Shown: positions 48,894 to 58,112 of the stretch, piece after piece | How positions within the stretch are numbered: position 1 is the first letter of the stretch | How the letters are laid out: the number at the start of each line of letters is the position of its first letter | From: Wocania_A sp965224845 | Lineage (GTDB): Bacteria > Bacteroidota > Bacteroidia > Flavobacteriales > Flavobacteriaceae | Length of the DNA: 64,000 bases | Direction of reading: 5' to 3' | Assembly (NCBI GenBank): GCA_965224845.1 | Contig: CBDDAJ010000020.1 | Coordinates: forward strand, 18,596 to 82,595 | Notes under the pieces: generated by a model | Database searches by the model: none | The model's input: only the letters and a program-made list of their open reading frames with translations | Told to the model about the DNA's origin: nothing | Program-made: the position numbers and the translations under genes

Positions 48894-51860
48894 ATGTATT
48901 CTAAAAAACCTTTAAAAATAATCTTGACAATAGTCTTGGTTATTGCATATAGCATTGGTTTAAATGCGCAGAATACCGAAAATCAAAAAATAAAGTTAAC
49001 ACAGTTTTTATCTAAGTTAAGTGAAGAACAACAAGTATTCTTCACATATGATGTAGATTTACTTGAGAACATTGAAGTTGATACAAATCAATTAAACAAC
49101 AAAGATTTACAAGTTATAATTGATTATTTAAGAAAAAAAACCAATCTCCATTTCGATAACTTAGGCAATAATTACTATGTAATTTATAATGATAGTGAAA
49201 AAGGAAAAGCATCGTTTGAAAAAGCAAAGCAACGTTTAAATGAAACCATTGCTACTATTTCAAATTCAAATGGCTTTAGCAATCATATAATAAGAGGGAA
49301 AGTTGTTAATCTACTCAATGAACCTTTGGTTGAAGCTAATATTATTGAAAATGGCTCCATTAATGGAACTACTACAGACAAAAATGGAAACTTTAGATTA
49401 GAAACAAATTCATTAAACAATCTATTTATTACAGTAAGCTATGTTGGTTATACTTCAAAAGTAATTGCTATTAAAAATGAAAATGAGATAACAATCGTAT
49501 TAGAACCTGGAGAATCTTTAAACGAAGTTCAAATAGTAGGTTCTAGAAACGCAAACAGATCAGCTCTAGATACCCCCTCAGCAATAGATATTGTTCAATT
49601 ACAACAAGCAATTAATAGAACTGGACAAATAGAAATTAATCAAATACTTCAATTTGTTATCCCTTCGTTTAACGCTTCTAAACAATCTGGAGCAGATGGT
49701 GCAGACCATATTGTTCCAGCAACATTAAGAGGTTTAGGTCCAGATCAAACCTTAATTCTAATCAACGGAAAAAGAAGACATCAGTCATCTTTAATTAATT
49801 TATATGGTACTCGCGGAAGAGGGAATTCTGGAACCGATTTAAATGCTATACCAGCATCAGCTATAGAAAAAATTGAAATCTTGCGTGATGGCGCCTCAGC
49901 CCAATATGGCTCAGATGCAATAGCTGGGGTAATGAATATTGTTTTAAAAGACAAAGTAGACACCTTTAACGGAAACATGACCTATGGTTTTAACAATGCC
50001 AATGCCAAAGGAAATTTTACAAACCCTACTTCTGGTGTAGACGGAAATACTATGAAACTGTCTGGTAATTACGGGATGAAGGTTTTTGAAAAAGGGTTTA
50101 TCAATTTAACAACAGAATACTTATCAAAAGAAAAAACTTTAAGACCAGGAGCAGATTTTAGGGAGAAGTATGGCGAAGCTGGTTTGAACGAATATAGTAT
50201 TTTTATAAATACAGAAATTCCAATAAACAACCATTCAAGTTTCTATGCTTTTGGAGGCTATAGCTATAGAGATTCAGAATCTTATGCCTTTACAAGACCA
50301 GCAGATAGTCCTAGAAATGTACTCGAAATTTATCCTAACGGGTTCAATCCATTAATAACAGCAAAAATAAAGGACAACTCTATTTCTACCGGTTTTAGAA
50401 CTCAATTTAATGGCTGGAACGTAGACATTAATAATACATTTGGTAAAAACAACTTTCATTATTTTATTAAAGAAACACTAAACGCAACTTTGCTTTCTCA
50501 TTCGCCTACAAGTTTTGATGCTGGTGGGCATATACTAAATCAAAATACTACAGGAGCTGATTTTACAAGGTTTTATAAAAATATTCTTAACGGAATAAAT
50601 ATTGCTTTTGGTACAGAATATAGAATAGAAAATTATAAAATATTTGCCGGAGAAATAGGGTCATATGCCGCTTTTGATATTAATAACAATATCGTTAACC
50701 AGAATACACCAGCCAGTGATATAATAATGCTAAATGGCTTTCCGCGCCCAAGAGGATCTCAAGGGTTTCCCGGATATGCTCCAGAAAATGAAGTAGACCA
50801 AACCAGATCTAATCTGGCTGTATATGTGGATACTGAATTTGATTTTACAAATAAATTTATGTTTGGCATTGCAGGCCGTTATGAAAACTATAGCGATTTT
50901 GGCAGCACATTTAATATTAAATTATCATCAAGATATAAAGCCAATGACAACTTTAATATAAGGAGCTCATTTAGTTCGGGGTTTAGAGCGCCTTCTCTAG
51001 CTCAAATTTATTACAACTTGAAATTCACAAATTTTATTGGTAGTGAGCCATCAGAATCTTTACTAGAATTAAATGATAGCCCAATTACCAGAAGTTTTGG
51101 TATAGGAAACTTAATTGAAGAAAAAGCAATTAATGGGAGCTTTGGTTTTACAGCAAAAACTAAAAATTTTAAAGCTGCTGTTGATGCCTATTATGTAAAT
51201 ATAAAAGATAGAATTATACTAACAGGAAATTTTGACGCGTCAAGCCTTAATCTAAATGTAAACGATGTACAGTTTTTTACTAACGGAGTAAATACAAGTA
51301 CTGTAGGTATAGATGTTATATTAACATGGAAAAAGAATGTTATGAATAATAACTTTCTAGTATCTTTTGCCGGAAATATTAATAGTATGACTATTGATAA
51401 AATAAAAAACAAAACTCTAGATGAAGAAACTTTTTTTGGCATACGCGACCAATATTTCTTATTAGCATCTGCTCCAAAAAGTAAGTTTAATTTAAATTTA
51501 AACTATTCTAATAAAAAAATTAATACAAACCTAACTCTTACCAGTTTTAGTAAAGTAACACTCGTGGATTGGCAAATCTATCAGCCTTTACTTAATGAAG
51601 ACCCAAATTCAGAATATATTGACGAAGTAGATAGATTGCAAAAGGCAACAGATGTTTATAATTCTAAATTAACTACAGACTTTAATATTGGTTATGCTTT
51701 AACTGATAAAATTGCATTAAAATTAGGTGCAAATAATATATTCAACATATACCCAACTGCCCAACAAAATAGTTGGACCGATAGTGGCGGATATTGGGAT
51801 TCTGTGCAAATGGGAACAAACGGTTCATTTTTCTATTCAAATATCTCCTATAAGTTTTAA
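48894..51860 (+). CDS. TonB-dependent receptor with N-terminal STN signalling domain
   Basis: A 988-residue outer-membrane transporter with a signal peptide ending near 25 (LNAQ). The STN domain (about 31-95, NKDLQVIIDYLRKKTNLHF) signals to the adjacent FecR protein. A CarboxypepD-reg-like domain (about 125-205) precedes the plug, which carries ATLRGLGPDQTLILINGKRR and ILRDGASAQYGSDAIAGVMN near 277-345. The remainder is a 22-strand barrel ending SYKF with C-terminal Phe. The ATG at 48894 is chosen over a TTG nine bases earlier. No SusD gene follows. The substrate is unknown; related Fec systems often handle chelated iron or glycans. Confidence 0.95.
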   Translation: MYSKKPLKIILTIVLVIAYSIGLNAQNTENQKIKLTQFLSKLSEEQQVFFTYDVDLLENIEVDTNQLNNKDLQVIIDYLRKKTNLHFDNLGNNYYVIYNDSEKGKASFEKAKQRLNETIATISNSNGFSNHIIRGKVVNLLNEPLVEANIIENGSINGTTTDKNGNFRLETNSLNNLFITVSYVGYTSKVIAIKNENEITIVLEPGESLNEVQIVGSRNANRSALDTPSAIDIVQLQQAINRTGQIEINQILQFVIPSFNASKQSGADGADHIVPATLRGLGPDQTLILINGKRRHQSSLINLYGTRGRGNSGTDLNAIPASAIEKIEILRDGASAQYGSDAIAGVMNIVLKDKVDTFNGNMTYGFNNANAKGNFTNPTSGVDGNTMKLSGNYGMKVFEKGFINLTTEYLSKEKTLRPGADFREKYGEAGLNEYSIFINTEIPINNHSSFYAFGGYSYRDSESYAFTRPADSPRNVLEIYPNGFNPLITAKIKDNSISTGFRTQFNGWNVDINNTFGKNNFHYFIKETLNATLLSHSPTSFDAGGHILNQNTTGADFTRFYKNILNGINIAFGTEYRIENYKIFAGEIGSYAAFDINNNIVNQNTPASDIIMLNGFPRPRGSQGFPGYAPENEVDQTRSNLAVYVDTEFDFTNKFMFGIAGRYENYSDFGSTFNIKLSSRYKANDNFNIRSSFSSGFRAPSLAQIYYNLKFTNFIGSEPSESLLELNDSPITRSFGIGNLIEEKAINGSFGFTAKTKNFKAAVDAYYVNIKDRIILTGNFDASSLNLNVNDVQFFTNGVNTSTVGIDVILTWKKNVMNNNFLVSFAGNINSMTIDKIKNKTLDEETFFGIRDQYFLLASAPKSKFNLNLNYSNKKINTNLTLTSFSKVTLVDWQIYQPLLNEDPNSEYIDEVDRLQKATDVYNSKLTTDFNIGYALTDKIALKLGANNIFNIYPTAQQNSWTDSGGYWDSVQMGTNGSFFYSNISYKF

Positions 51861-52007
51861 AAACTAATAAGCTGATTTTCAATACTTTAACTTAAACAGT
51901 TTTTGTGAGTTAAAAAAAAGTTAAGCTTCAACGAGTATATTATAAGGTTTATGTGCTTATAACTTATATAAGTAACTAATTCTTTATAATAACTAAACAA
52001 TTCTTTT

Positions 52008-54791
52008 ATGAAAAACACAATTCTTTTATTTTTATTAATCTTTAGTGTCTCACTTACTTTTGCACAGCAAGATGTAACTGGAAAAGTTACCGACCAAAAC
52101 GGTATTGGTATTCCAGGTGTAAACGTTATAGAAAAAGGCACTACAAATGGAACTACTACAGATTTTGACGGAAACTATACTATAGTTACAGACAGTAACG
52201 GTACTCTGGTATTTAGTTATGTAGGTTACTCTACTAAAGAAGAAGCTGTAAACGGAAGGACTCAAATTAATGTATCGCTATCTGATGGTGAAGAACTTGC
52301 AGAAGTTGTACTTGTTGGTTCGCGTACAGCCCCTAGAAGTAATGTAGATACACCATTGCCTGTTGATGTTGTTGGCGTTAAGGAATTGACCACTACTGGG
52401 CAAGCTACTTTTGATAAAGCATTACAATATAGAATTCCATCATTTAATACGGTACAAACACCAGTAAACGATGCAACATCCTTATTAGACCCTTATGAAA
52501 TTAGAAACATGGGACCAAGTAGAACATTAATTCTTATTAATGGTAAACGTAAAAATTTAAGTGCTTTATTGTATACACAAACTTCTCCAGGTCGTGGTGA
52601 AACCGGTGCAGACATCTCTGCAATTCCAACAGACGCTATTAAACGTGTAGAAATACTTCGTGATGGTGCATCTGCACAATATGGATCGGATGCTATTGCC
52701 GGTGTAATGAATATTATACTTAAAGATGCTCCTAATAAGGGTTCTGCTACTTTAAGAGGTGGCATAACGTCTGAAGGCGATGGCGAAATGTTTGGTATTA
52801 GTGTTAACAATGGCAGTACTATTGGAAATGATAAAGGATTCATTAATTATACTATAGATTTTTCGAAAGTAAACTTAGCAAACAGACCAGGTACAGTAAA
52901 TGCTGCTGGTGAAGCTGCCGATTTTGGAGCTAATATTACAGATGTAGAAGAATTTTTATCGCGTCGTCCAGATGCAGGAAACATAAATGGGTCTCCAGAA
53001 ACTGCTGCTTCAAAATTTTTGGTTAATGGTGGTTTTGATTTAAGTGATAATACTCAAATGTACTTTAACGCTGCTTATGTTTATAAAAAAGTAAATAGTT
53101 TTGCTAACTACAGAACTCCATATTGGAGAACGGTTAGCGATTTCCCATATTTAGCAGACTTTTTCCCTGGTAATAACCCAAATAATGCAGGGGGTTATGA
53201 TGGTTATGTACCTACTTTCGAAGGCTTATTAAATGATTATAATGGAACCATAGGTATTAAAACTAAAATCAATGAATGGAATGTTGATTTAAGTTATACA
53301 ACAGGTGGTAATACACAAACATATACTGTAAACAATTCTCATAATAGAAATGTAGTATTTTCTCCATCTACATGGATAGATTCTAATAATAATGGATCTG
53401 TTGATGATGGCGAAATTACTGAGGGCTCTCAATTATATAGAGAAAACAGTCAACAATCATTTGATCCGGGAGGAACAAAATTCACTCATAATGTAGGGAA
53501 TATTGATATTTCCAGAATCCTTTCAGATAAAGTAAGTATTGGTTTTGGTGCTGAGTTTAGAAACGAGGTTTTTGAAGTTATAGAAGGTGAATTGGCATCT
53601 TACGATGGTGGTGGTGCCGATTCTTTTGCAGGTAACAGCCCTGAAAATTCAGGAAAGTTTAACCGTTATAACTTTGGAGGGTATTTTTCTTTAGACTATG
53701 ATGTTAGTGATGCTTTTTTAATTAGCGGTACTATTAGAACAGAAAATTATTCTGATTTTGGAAATACGTTTGTTTATAAATTAAGTTCTCGCTTAAAATT
53801 AAACGATAATTTAACTGCTAGAGCGTCTATATCTTCTGGATTCAGAGCCCCTACATTACATCAAATTTATACACAAAAAGCACAATACAGTTTTGTTCCT
53901 GGACAAGGGATACAAGTAGGAGGATTAATAAACAATGTATCTACTCAAGCTAAACTTTTAGGTATCCCTGAGTTAGATGCTGAAACTTCCAATAACTTTA
54001 CTATTGGTATAGGAGGTAAGCTAGAAGGTAACTTTAGCTTTACCATAGACTATTACAATATTACTGTAGAAGATAGAATCGTATTAGGTTCTGAGATTGG
54101 TGCAAGTGGAGATCCTTCAAATCCATTAGATATTCTTCTAACTAATAACAATTTAAGTGATGTAAGCTTTTTCTCTAATGCAATAGATACTAGAACATCT
54201 GGTATAGATGTTGTTTTAAGCAAGAGAAATATAGCTATAGGAAATGGAGATTTAGATTTAAACCTTTCAGGTAACTATACATTTCAAAATGAAAGAGATG
54301 GTGCTGTAAAAGACATTCCGTTAGTAGCAAATTCTGGGCAATCTGTAGTAAATGCTACGCAAGAAGCTCTATTCTTTACTTCAAGACCTGAAACCAAGTG
54401 GATTTTAGGAGCAAACTATAATGTTGGTAAATGGGGATGGTCTCTTAATAACACCTATTTTGGGAAAACAACATTTAAACAACAAGGGATGAGTACAGAT
54501 TTAAGAACTGAATTCACACCAAAAATAGTTACAGATTTAGGTATTAATTTTAATGCTAGTGATAAACTAACCATTGCATTAAATGTAAATAATTTATTAA
54601 ATGTGCTACCAGAATGGAGTTTTAAAGCAGAAAATGCTGCTGGACAAGCTATTTTAGCAGATGCTGCCCAAGTACAAAATCAATCTAACTTAATTACTTT
54701 TAACCAACGTTATTCTCAAATGACATACGATGGTTATCACTTTAGTCAATTAGGAACTATGTTTAACTTATCGCTGAACTATAGATTTTAA
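52008..54791 (+). CDS. TonB-dependent receptor (paralogue, without STN domain)
   Basis: A 927-residue outer-membrane transporter with signal peptide cleavage after TFAQ near 20. A CarboxypepD-reg-like domain (21-100, GIPGVNVIEKGTTNGT) leads to a plug with EIRNMGPSRTLILINGKRK and the same ILRDGASAQYGSDAIAGVMN motif found in the preceding receptor. The barrel ends NYRF. It lacks the STN domain, so it would not signal to FecR itself. Similar plugs and adjacent position suggest an old duplication with different ligands or shared control by the same sigma factor. No SusD partner is visible. The gene ends 22 bases before a clear hairpin terminator. Confidence 0.95.
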   Translation: MKNTILLFLLIFSVSLTFAQQDVTGKVTDQNGIGIPGVNVIEKGTTNGTTTDFDGNYTIVTDSNGTLVFSYVGYSTKEEAVNGRTQINVSLSDGEELAEVVLVGSRTAPRSNVDTPLPVDVVGVKELTTTGQATFDKALQYRIPSFNTVQTPVNDATSLLDPYEIRNMGPSRTLILINGKRKNLSALLYTQTSPGRGETGADISAIPTDAIKRVEILRDGASAQYGSDAIAGVMNIILKDAPNKGSATLRGGITSEGDGEMFGISVNNGSTIGNDKGFINYTIDFSKVNLANRPGTVNAAGEAADFGANITDVEEFLSRRPDAGNINGSPETAASKFLVNGGFDLSDNTQMYFNAAYVYKKVNSFANYRTPYWRTVSDFPYLADFFPGNNPNNAGGYDGYVPTFEGLLNDYNGTIGIKTKINEWNVDLSYTTGGNTQTYTVNNSHNRNVVFSPSTWIDSNNNGSVDDGEITEGSQLYRENSQQSFDPGGTKFTHNVGNIDISRILSDKVSIGFGAEFRNEVFEVIEGELASYDGGGADSFAGNSPENSGKFNRYNFGGYFSLDYDVSDAFLISGTIRTENYSDFGNTFVYKLSSRLKLNDNLTARASISSGFRAPTLHQIYTQKAQYSFVPGQGIQVGGLINNVSTQAKLLGIPELDAETSNNFTIGIGGKLEGNFSFTIDYYNITVEDRIVLGSEIGASGDPSNPLDILLTNNNLSDVSFFSNAIDTRTSGIDVVLSKRNIAIGNGDLDLNLSGNYTFQNERDGAVKDIPLVANSGQSVVNATQEALFFTSRPETKWILGANYNVGKWGWSLNNTYFGKTTFKQQGMSTDLRTEFTPKIVTDLGINFNASDKLTIALNVNNLLNVLPEWSFKAENAAGQAILADAAQVQNQSNLITFNQRYSQMTYDGYHFSQLGTMFNLSLNYRF

Positions 54792-54813
54792 TAATTTTGA
54801 GTAGTTAATTATT

Positions 54814-54848
54814 AAAAGTGCCGCTTTTTTATAGAGTGGCACTTTTTT
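54814..54848 (+). terminator. Rho-independent terminator of the TonB receptor operon
   Basis: AAAAGTGCC and GGCACTTTT pair across a 15-base loop and run into a T tract that continues to 54849. It begins 22 bases after the second receptor's stop codon. The stem is short but well placed. Confidence 0.75.
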
Positions 54849-54872
54849 TTATCTTTATTTTAAATTAATAAT

Positions 54873-55613
54873 ATGCAGAGTTTATATAAAAATGGTTTTG
54901 AAAAAGTTTATGATGCCATGTATCAATCTTTTATTGATTATGACGATGAGTATAAGTTTTACTCTAGCTTAATTAATAAACACAAAAAAAATAGTGTCTT
55001 AGAAATTGGTTGCGGCTCTGGAAATCTTGCAAAGCGTTTTATAAACTCAACGTTAGCTTATATCGGTTTAGATTTAAGCAAAGATATGGTGAACCTTTCA
55101 AAATTGAAAAACCCTAATGGTACATTTATTCAGGGAGATATAACAAAATATATGCTTAAAAAGCCTTTAGAATCTACAATTATAACTGGAAGAACTTCAA
55201 GTTATTTACTAAGCAATAAAACGATACATAGGGCTTTAAAAACCATTCACAATAATTTAACCGCTGATGGTTTGCTGTGTTTTGACTTCATCGATGCTAA
55301 TCGGTTTATTAAAAGTATAAAAGGAGGGAAAAAGGTATATCATGAAGCATTCTTTGATAACAAATGTTATTATAGAGAAAGCTACATGAAAGATAACCTG
55401 TTAGATAACTTTATGTTTAATTGGGATTCCATTTACTATCAAAAAACAAAATCAAACACCATAAAACTAACTGAAGACAAATCTATTGTTAGGGCTTTTA
55501 CAAAAAACGAATGGGAGCTTTTCCTTTATCTAAATAATTTTGAACTTCAAGAATTCATAGACCGAAAAAGTTATGCTTTTGATACCTATGTGGTAGTTGC
55601 AAAAAAAATATAG
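54873..55613 (+). CDS. Class I SAM-dependent methyltransferase
   Basis: A 246-residue methyltransferase with the SAM-binding loop SVLEIGCGSGNLAK (41-54) and the acidic ribose contact in YIGLDLSKDMV near 64-74, followed by FIQGDITKY. The C-terminal part, ending FDTYVVVAKKI, is typical of small-molecule methyltransferases of this Rossmann family. The acceptor is unknown. No signal peptide is seen. It follows the TonB receptor terminator and converges with the agmatinase-like gene, so it probably has its own promoter. Confidence 0.88.
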   Translation: MQSLYKNGFEKVYDAMYQSFIDYDDEYKFYSSLINKHKKNSVLEIGCGSGNLAKRFINSTLAYIGLDLSKDMVNLSKLKNPNGTFIQGDITKYMLKKPLESTIITGRTSSYLLSNKTIHRALKTIHNNLTADGLLCFDFIDANRFIKSIKGGKKVYHEAFFDNKCYYRESYMKDNLLDNFMFNWDSIYYQKTKSNTIKLTEDKSIVRAFTKNEWELFLYLNNFELQEFIDRKSYAFDTYVVVAKKI

Positions 55614-55645
55614 CTCAGAAAACCCCTTATACGCATTATAACCTG

Positions 55646-56422
55646 TTACATCATTTTCGCTAACAGTTCTTTCATCATTTTTGCCGCTAAAAAAGCGGTC
55701 ATATTTTGAAAGTCCCTATTAGGGTTATATTCCACAATATCGGCTCCTACTACCTCAGCATCAATATTTTGAACTAAACTGATCACATCTCTTGCAGATA
55801 AACCACCAGGCTCATGATGTGACACTCCAGGTGCAAATGCCGGATCGAAAGCATCCATATCTAAAGAAATATAAAGCGGGTTTTCAAACTTAGATATTGC
55901 AGTTAAATCTAAGTTTTTCATTTGATGAATCTCTACACCAAACTTATCAGACTGATCAGTTTGGTGAGAATTTAAAGTTCTAATACCTACTTGTACTAAT
56001 CTAGTAGCAAAACGATTTTCCATAATCCTTGCAAACGGACAAGCATGAGAATACTTATCTCCCTCATAAACATCATACAAATCTGCATGTGCATCAATAT
56101 GAAGAATATCCAACTTAGGATATGTCTTATTATAGGCTTTAATTATTGGAAATGTTATAGAGTGGTCTCCTCCAAGAGTTAAAACTTTCGCATGATCATC
56201 TAAATGCTTTTTTGTAATGTTTTCTATATTGAAATATTTAGTAATTTCAAAATCCCCTTTATCTTCTATAAAATCGTTTTCTATAGATTTTCCATTTTCA
56301 GCAAAAAGATTCAAAGAACCACTATACAAAGCTTCCCTAATCAATGGTGGTGCTAGTTTTGCTCCCTTTTGATATGATGATTTCTCATCAAACTGTATGC
56401 CTTGAATAATTATTTTTGTCAC
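55646..56422 (-). CDS. Agmatinase/arginase-family ureohydrolase
   Basis: A 258-residue binuclear manganese hydrolase that releases urea from agmatine, or a related guanidino compound. Ligands are complete: His87 in GGDHS, Asp110-x-His112-x-Asp114 in ILHIDAHADLYD, and Asp188-x-Asp190 in SLDMDAFDP. The family motif SHHEPGG lies shortly after. It is shorter than many agmatinases but all metal residues are intact. Substrate choice between agmatine, arginine, guanidinobutyrate and formimidoylglutamate cannot be settled from the sequence; the family placement is firm. Confidence 0.9.
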   Translation of the reverse strand: MTKIIIQGIQFDEKSSYQKGAKLAPPLIREALYSGSLNLFAENGKSIENDFIEDKGDFEITKYFNIENITKKHLDDHAKVLTLGGDHSITFPIIKAYNKTYPKLDILHIDAHADLYDVYEGDKYSHACPFARIMENRFATRLVQVGIRTLNSHQTDQSDKFGVEIHQMKNLDLTAISKFENPLYISLDMDAFDPAFAPGVSHHEPGGLSARDVISLVQNIDAEVVGADIVEYNPNRDFQNMTAFLAAKMMKELLAKMM

Positions 56423-56549
56423 TTTATAGAATAGTTAAATATTACATTGCAAATCATTCTGTGCATAGTAAAGATAAAGCTTATAGACAAAAAATCCCAA
56501 GCTAAACACTCAGGATTTAATGATTAATACTTTATCTATAAATTTTAAT

Positions 56550-56903
56550 TTATTCGTCTGGATGCATAAAACGTTGTTTTGCCAACAATTCTTCTTCGGT
56601 TTCCACTACATCTTCATCAGGCACACAACAATCTACAGGACAAACAGCAGCACATTGTGGCTCGTCATGAAAACCTTTACACTCGGTACATTTATCTGGT
56701 ACAATGTAATAAATCTCATCACTTACAGGTTCCTGGGCTTCATCAGCATCAACCTCTGTTCCATTGGTTAAAACTACAGTACCGTTTAAACTGGTTCCGT
56801 CTTTATAGCGCCAATCATCCGCCCCTTCATATATTGCTGTATTTGGGCACTCTGGTTCACAGGCCCCACAATTTATACATTCGTCTGTTATTATAATTGC
56901 CAT
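56550..56903 (-). CDS. 2[4Fe-4S] ferredoxin
   Basis: A 117-residue ferredoxin with two iron-sulfur cluster motifs. The first is C9-x2-C12-x2-C15-x3-C19-P in CINCGACEPECP. The second is C72-x2-C75-x8-C84-x3-C88-P, with extra cysteines at 92-93 (KCTECKGFHDEPQCAAVCPVDCC by position 71-93). The insertion between clusters and the x8 spacing match the Alvin-type ferredoxins, which have low-potential clusters. The ATG at 56903 begins directly before MAIIITDEC; a further ATG upstream at 56972 would add an atypical N-terminus. Divergent from the LuxC-like reductase gene. Confidence 0.94.
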   Translation of the reverse strand: MAIIITDECINCGACEPECPNTAIYEGADDWRYKDGTSLNGTVVLTNGTEVDADEAQEPVSDEIYYIVPDKCTECKGFHDEPQCAAVCPVDCCVPDEDVVETEEELLAKQRFMHPDE

Positions 56904-56927
56904 AGCGTTTTTTCTCTTGAGTTTGCT

Positions 56928-56949
56928 TAAATTTGCAGACGCAAAAATA
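56928..56949. promoter_or_regulatory. Face-to-face -7 boxes for the ferredoxin and LuxC-like genes
   Basis: TAAATTTG (56928-56935, plus) fits TAnnTTTG for the reductase gene. CAAAAATA (56942-56949) is TATTTTTG on the minus strand for the ferredoxin. The two boxes point at one another with six bases between, so their 5' transcript ends would overlap by a few bases and the polymerases should compete. Distances to the starts are 45 and 39 bases. Confidence 0.5.
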
Positions 56950-56979
56950 AAGCCAAAACCATTCATAACCAAATATAGA

Positions 56980-58038
56980 ATGAATTTAGAACAAAGAATT
57001 AATGCTTTTGTAAAATTAGGTGATTTTATAGGTCAATTTTCTAATGAAGCTATCCAAAAAAAGGATAATGTGAAACACAATGATATGTTCTTTGATGGTT
57101 TTAAGCATCAATTAAAATTAGCCGAAGAACACAATGGATGGTTTACACAAGAGAATATAAAGTTTGCGTTGAATGGATGGTCAAATGCTTTAACTCTAGA
57201 AAACCTTTCAAAATGGCTACGCCCCTATCAATTAAATACGATTACCCCAAAAAAAGTAGCAATAATCATGGCTGGAAATATTCCTTTGGTTGGGTTTCAT
57301 GATTTTTTATCGGTTTTAATTTCCGGACATCAAGTAGTAGTTAAGCAATCATCAAACGATAAGCACCTACTCCCATATTTAGCTAAGTATTTAGAATGTG
57401 TTGAAAATGCTTTTAAAGGAAAAATAAGTTTTACTGAAGGTAAAATTGAAACCTTTGATGCCGTAATAGCTACAGGTAGTAATAATACAGCGCGTTATTT
57501 CGAATATTATTTTAAAAATAAACCATCAATTATTCGAAATAACAGAAATTCGGTTGCAATTATCAATGGTAAAGAATCTGAAGAAGATTTAAAAAACCTT
57601 TCTGAAGATATTTTTAGATATTATGGATTGGGATGCAGAAATGTTTCTAAGCTTTTTGTCCCCAAAAACTATAACTTTGATGCCTTTTTTAAAGCCATGT
57701 ACCATTGGCATTCCATAATTGAAAAAGCGAAATATGCTAATAATTACGACTATAATAAAGCCGTATATTTAATGAGTGAGTTTGACATGCTGGAAAATGG
57801 CTTTTTTATAATTAAAGAGGATAAGAGTTACGCATCGCCTATTGCCACTTTGTTCTATGAATATTATGATGATACAGAACAACTTAAGAAAAAAATAAAT
57901 ACTGATGCAGCCCAAATTCAATGTGTTGTATCAAAAGGATTTGCTGGAAACGAAATTACATTTGGAGCTACCCAAAAACCACAACTTTGGGATTATGCAG
58001 ATGATGTAGATTCTATTGCATTTTTATTAGAAATATAG
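56980..58038 (+). CDS. Acyl-CoA reductase (LuxC-like)
   Basis: A 352-residue member of the LuxC/acyl-CoA reductase family (aldehyde-dehydrogenase superfamily). AIIMAGNIPLVGFHDFLSVL (about 98-117) and VIATGSNNTARYFEYYF (about 165-181) are typical segments. The catalytic Cys is in YGLGCRNVSKLFVP near 212-222. Family members reduce acyl-CoA or acyl-ACP to aldehydes with NADPH. The ATG at 56980 is chosen, as homologues begin with MNLEQRINAF, rather than the ATG at 56917. In many Flavobacteriia this gene precedes serC and serA, as here; the metabolic link is unclear. Confidence 0.9.
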   Translation: MNLEQRINAFVKLGDFIGQFSNEAIQKKDNVKHNDMFFDGFKHQLKLAEEHNGWFTQENIKFALNGWSNALTLENLSKWLRPYQLNTITPKKVAIIMAGNIPLVGFHDFLSVLISGHQVVVKQSSNDKHLLPYLAKYLECVENAFKGKISFTEGKIETFDAVIATGSNNTARYFEYYFKNKPSIIRNNRNSVAIINGKESEEDLKNLSEDIFRYYGLGCRNVSKLFVPKNYNFDAFFKAMYHWHSIIEKAKYANNYDYNKAVYLMSEFDMLENGFFIIKEDKSYASPIATLFYEYYDDTEQLKKKINTDAAQIQCVVSKGFAGNEITFGATQKPQLWDYADDVDSIAFLLEI

Positions 58039-58112
58039 CTTAAAAATTATCAATTTTATAACACATAATCGTCAATTAATTAGCAACTTTGCATCTTAAA
58101 TTTCACTACAAA

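Noticed and set aside
56579..56896. 105-codon plus-strand frame opposite the ferredoxin
   Set aside because: Its codons mirror the Cys-rich ferredoxin; His/Leu-rich content is the expected artefact.
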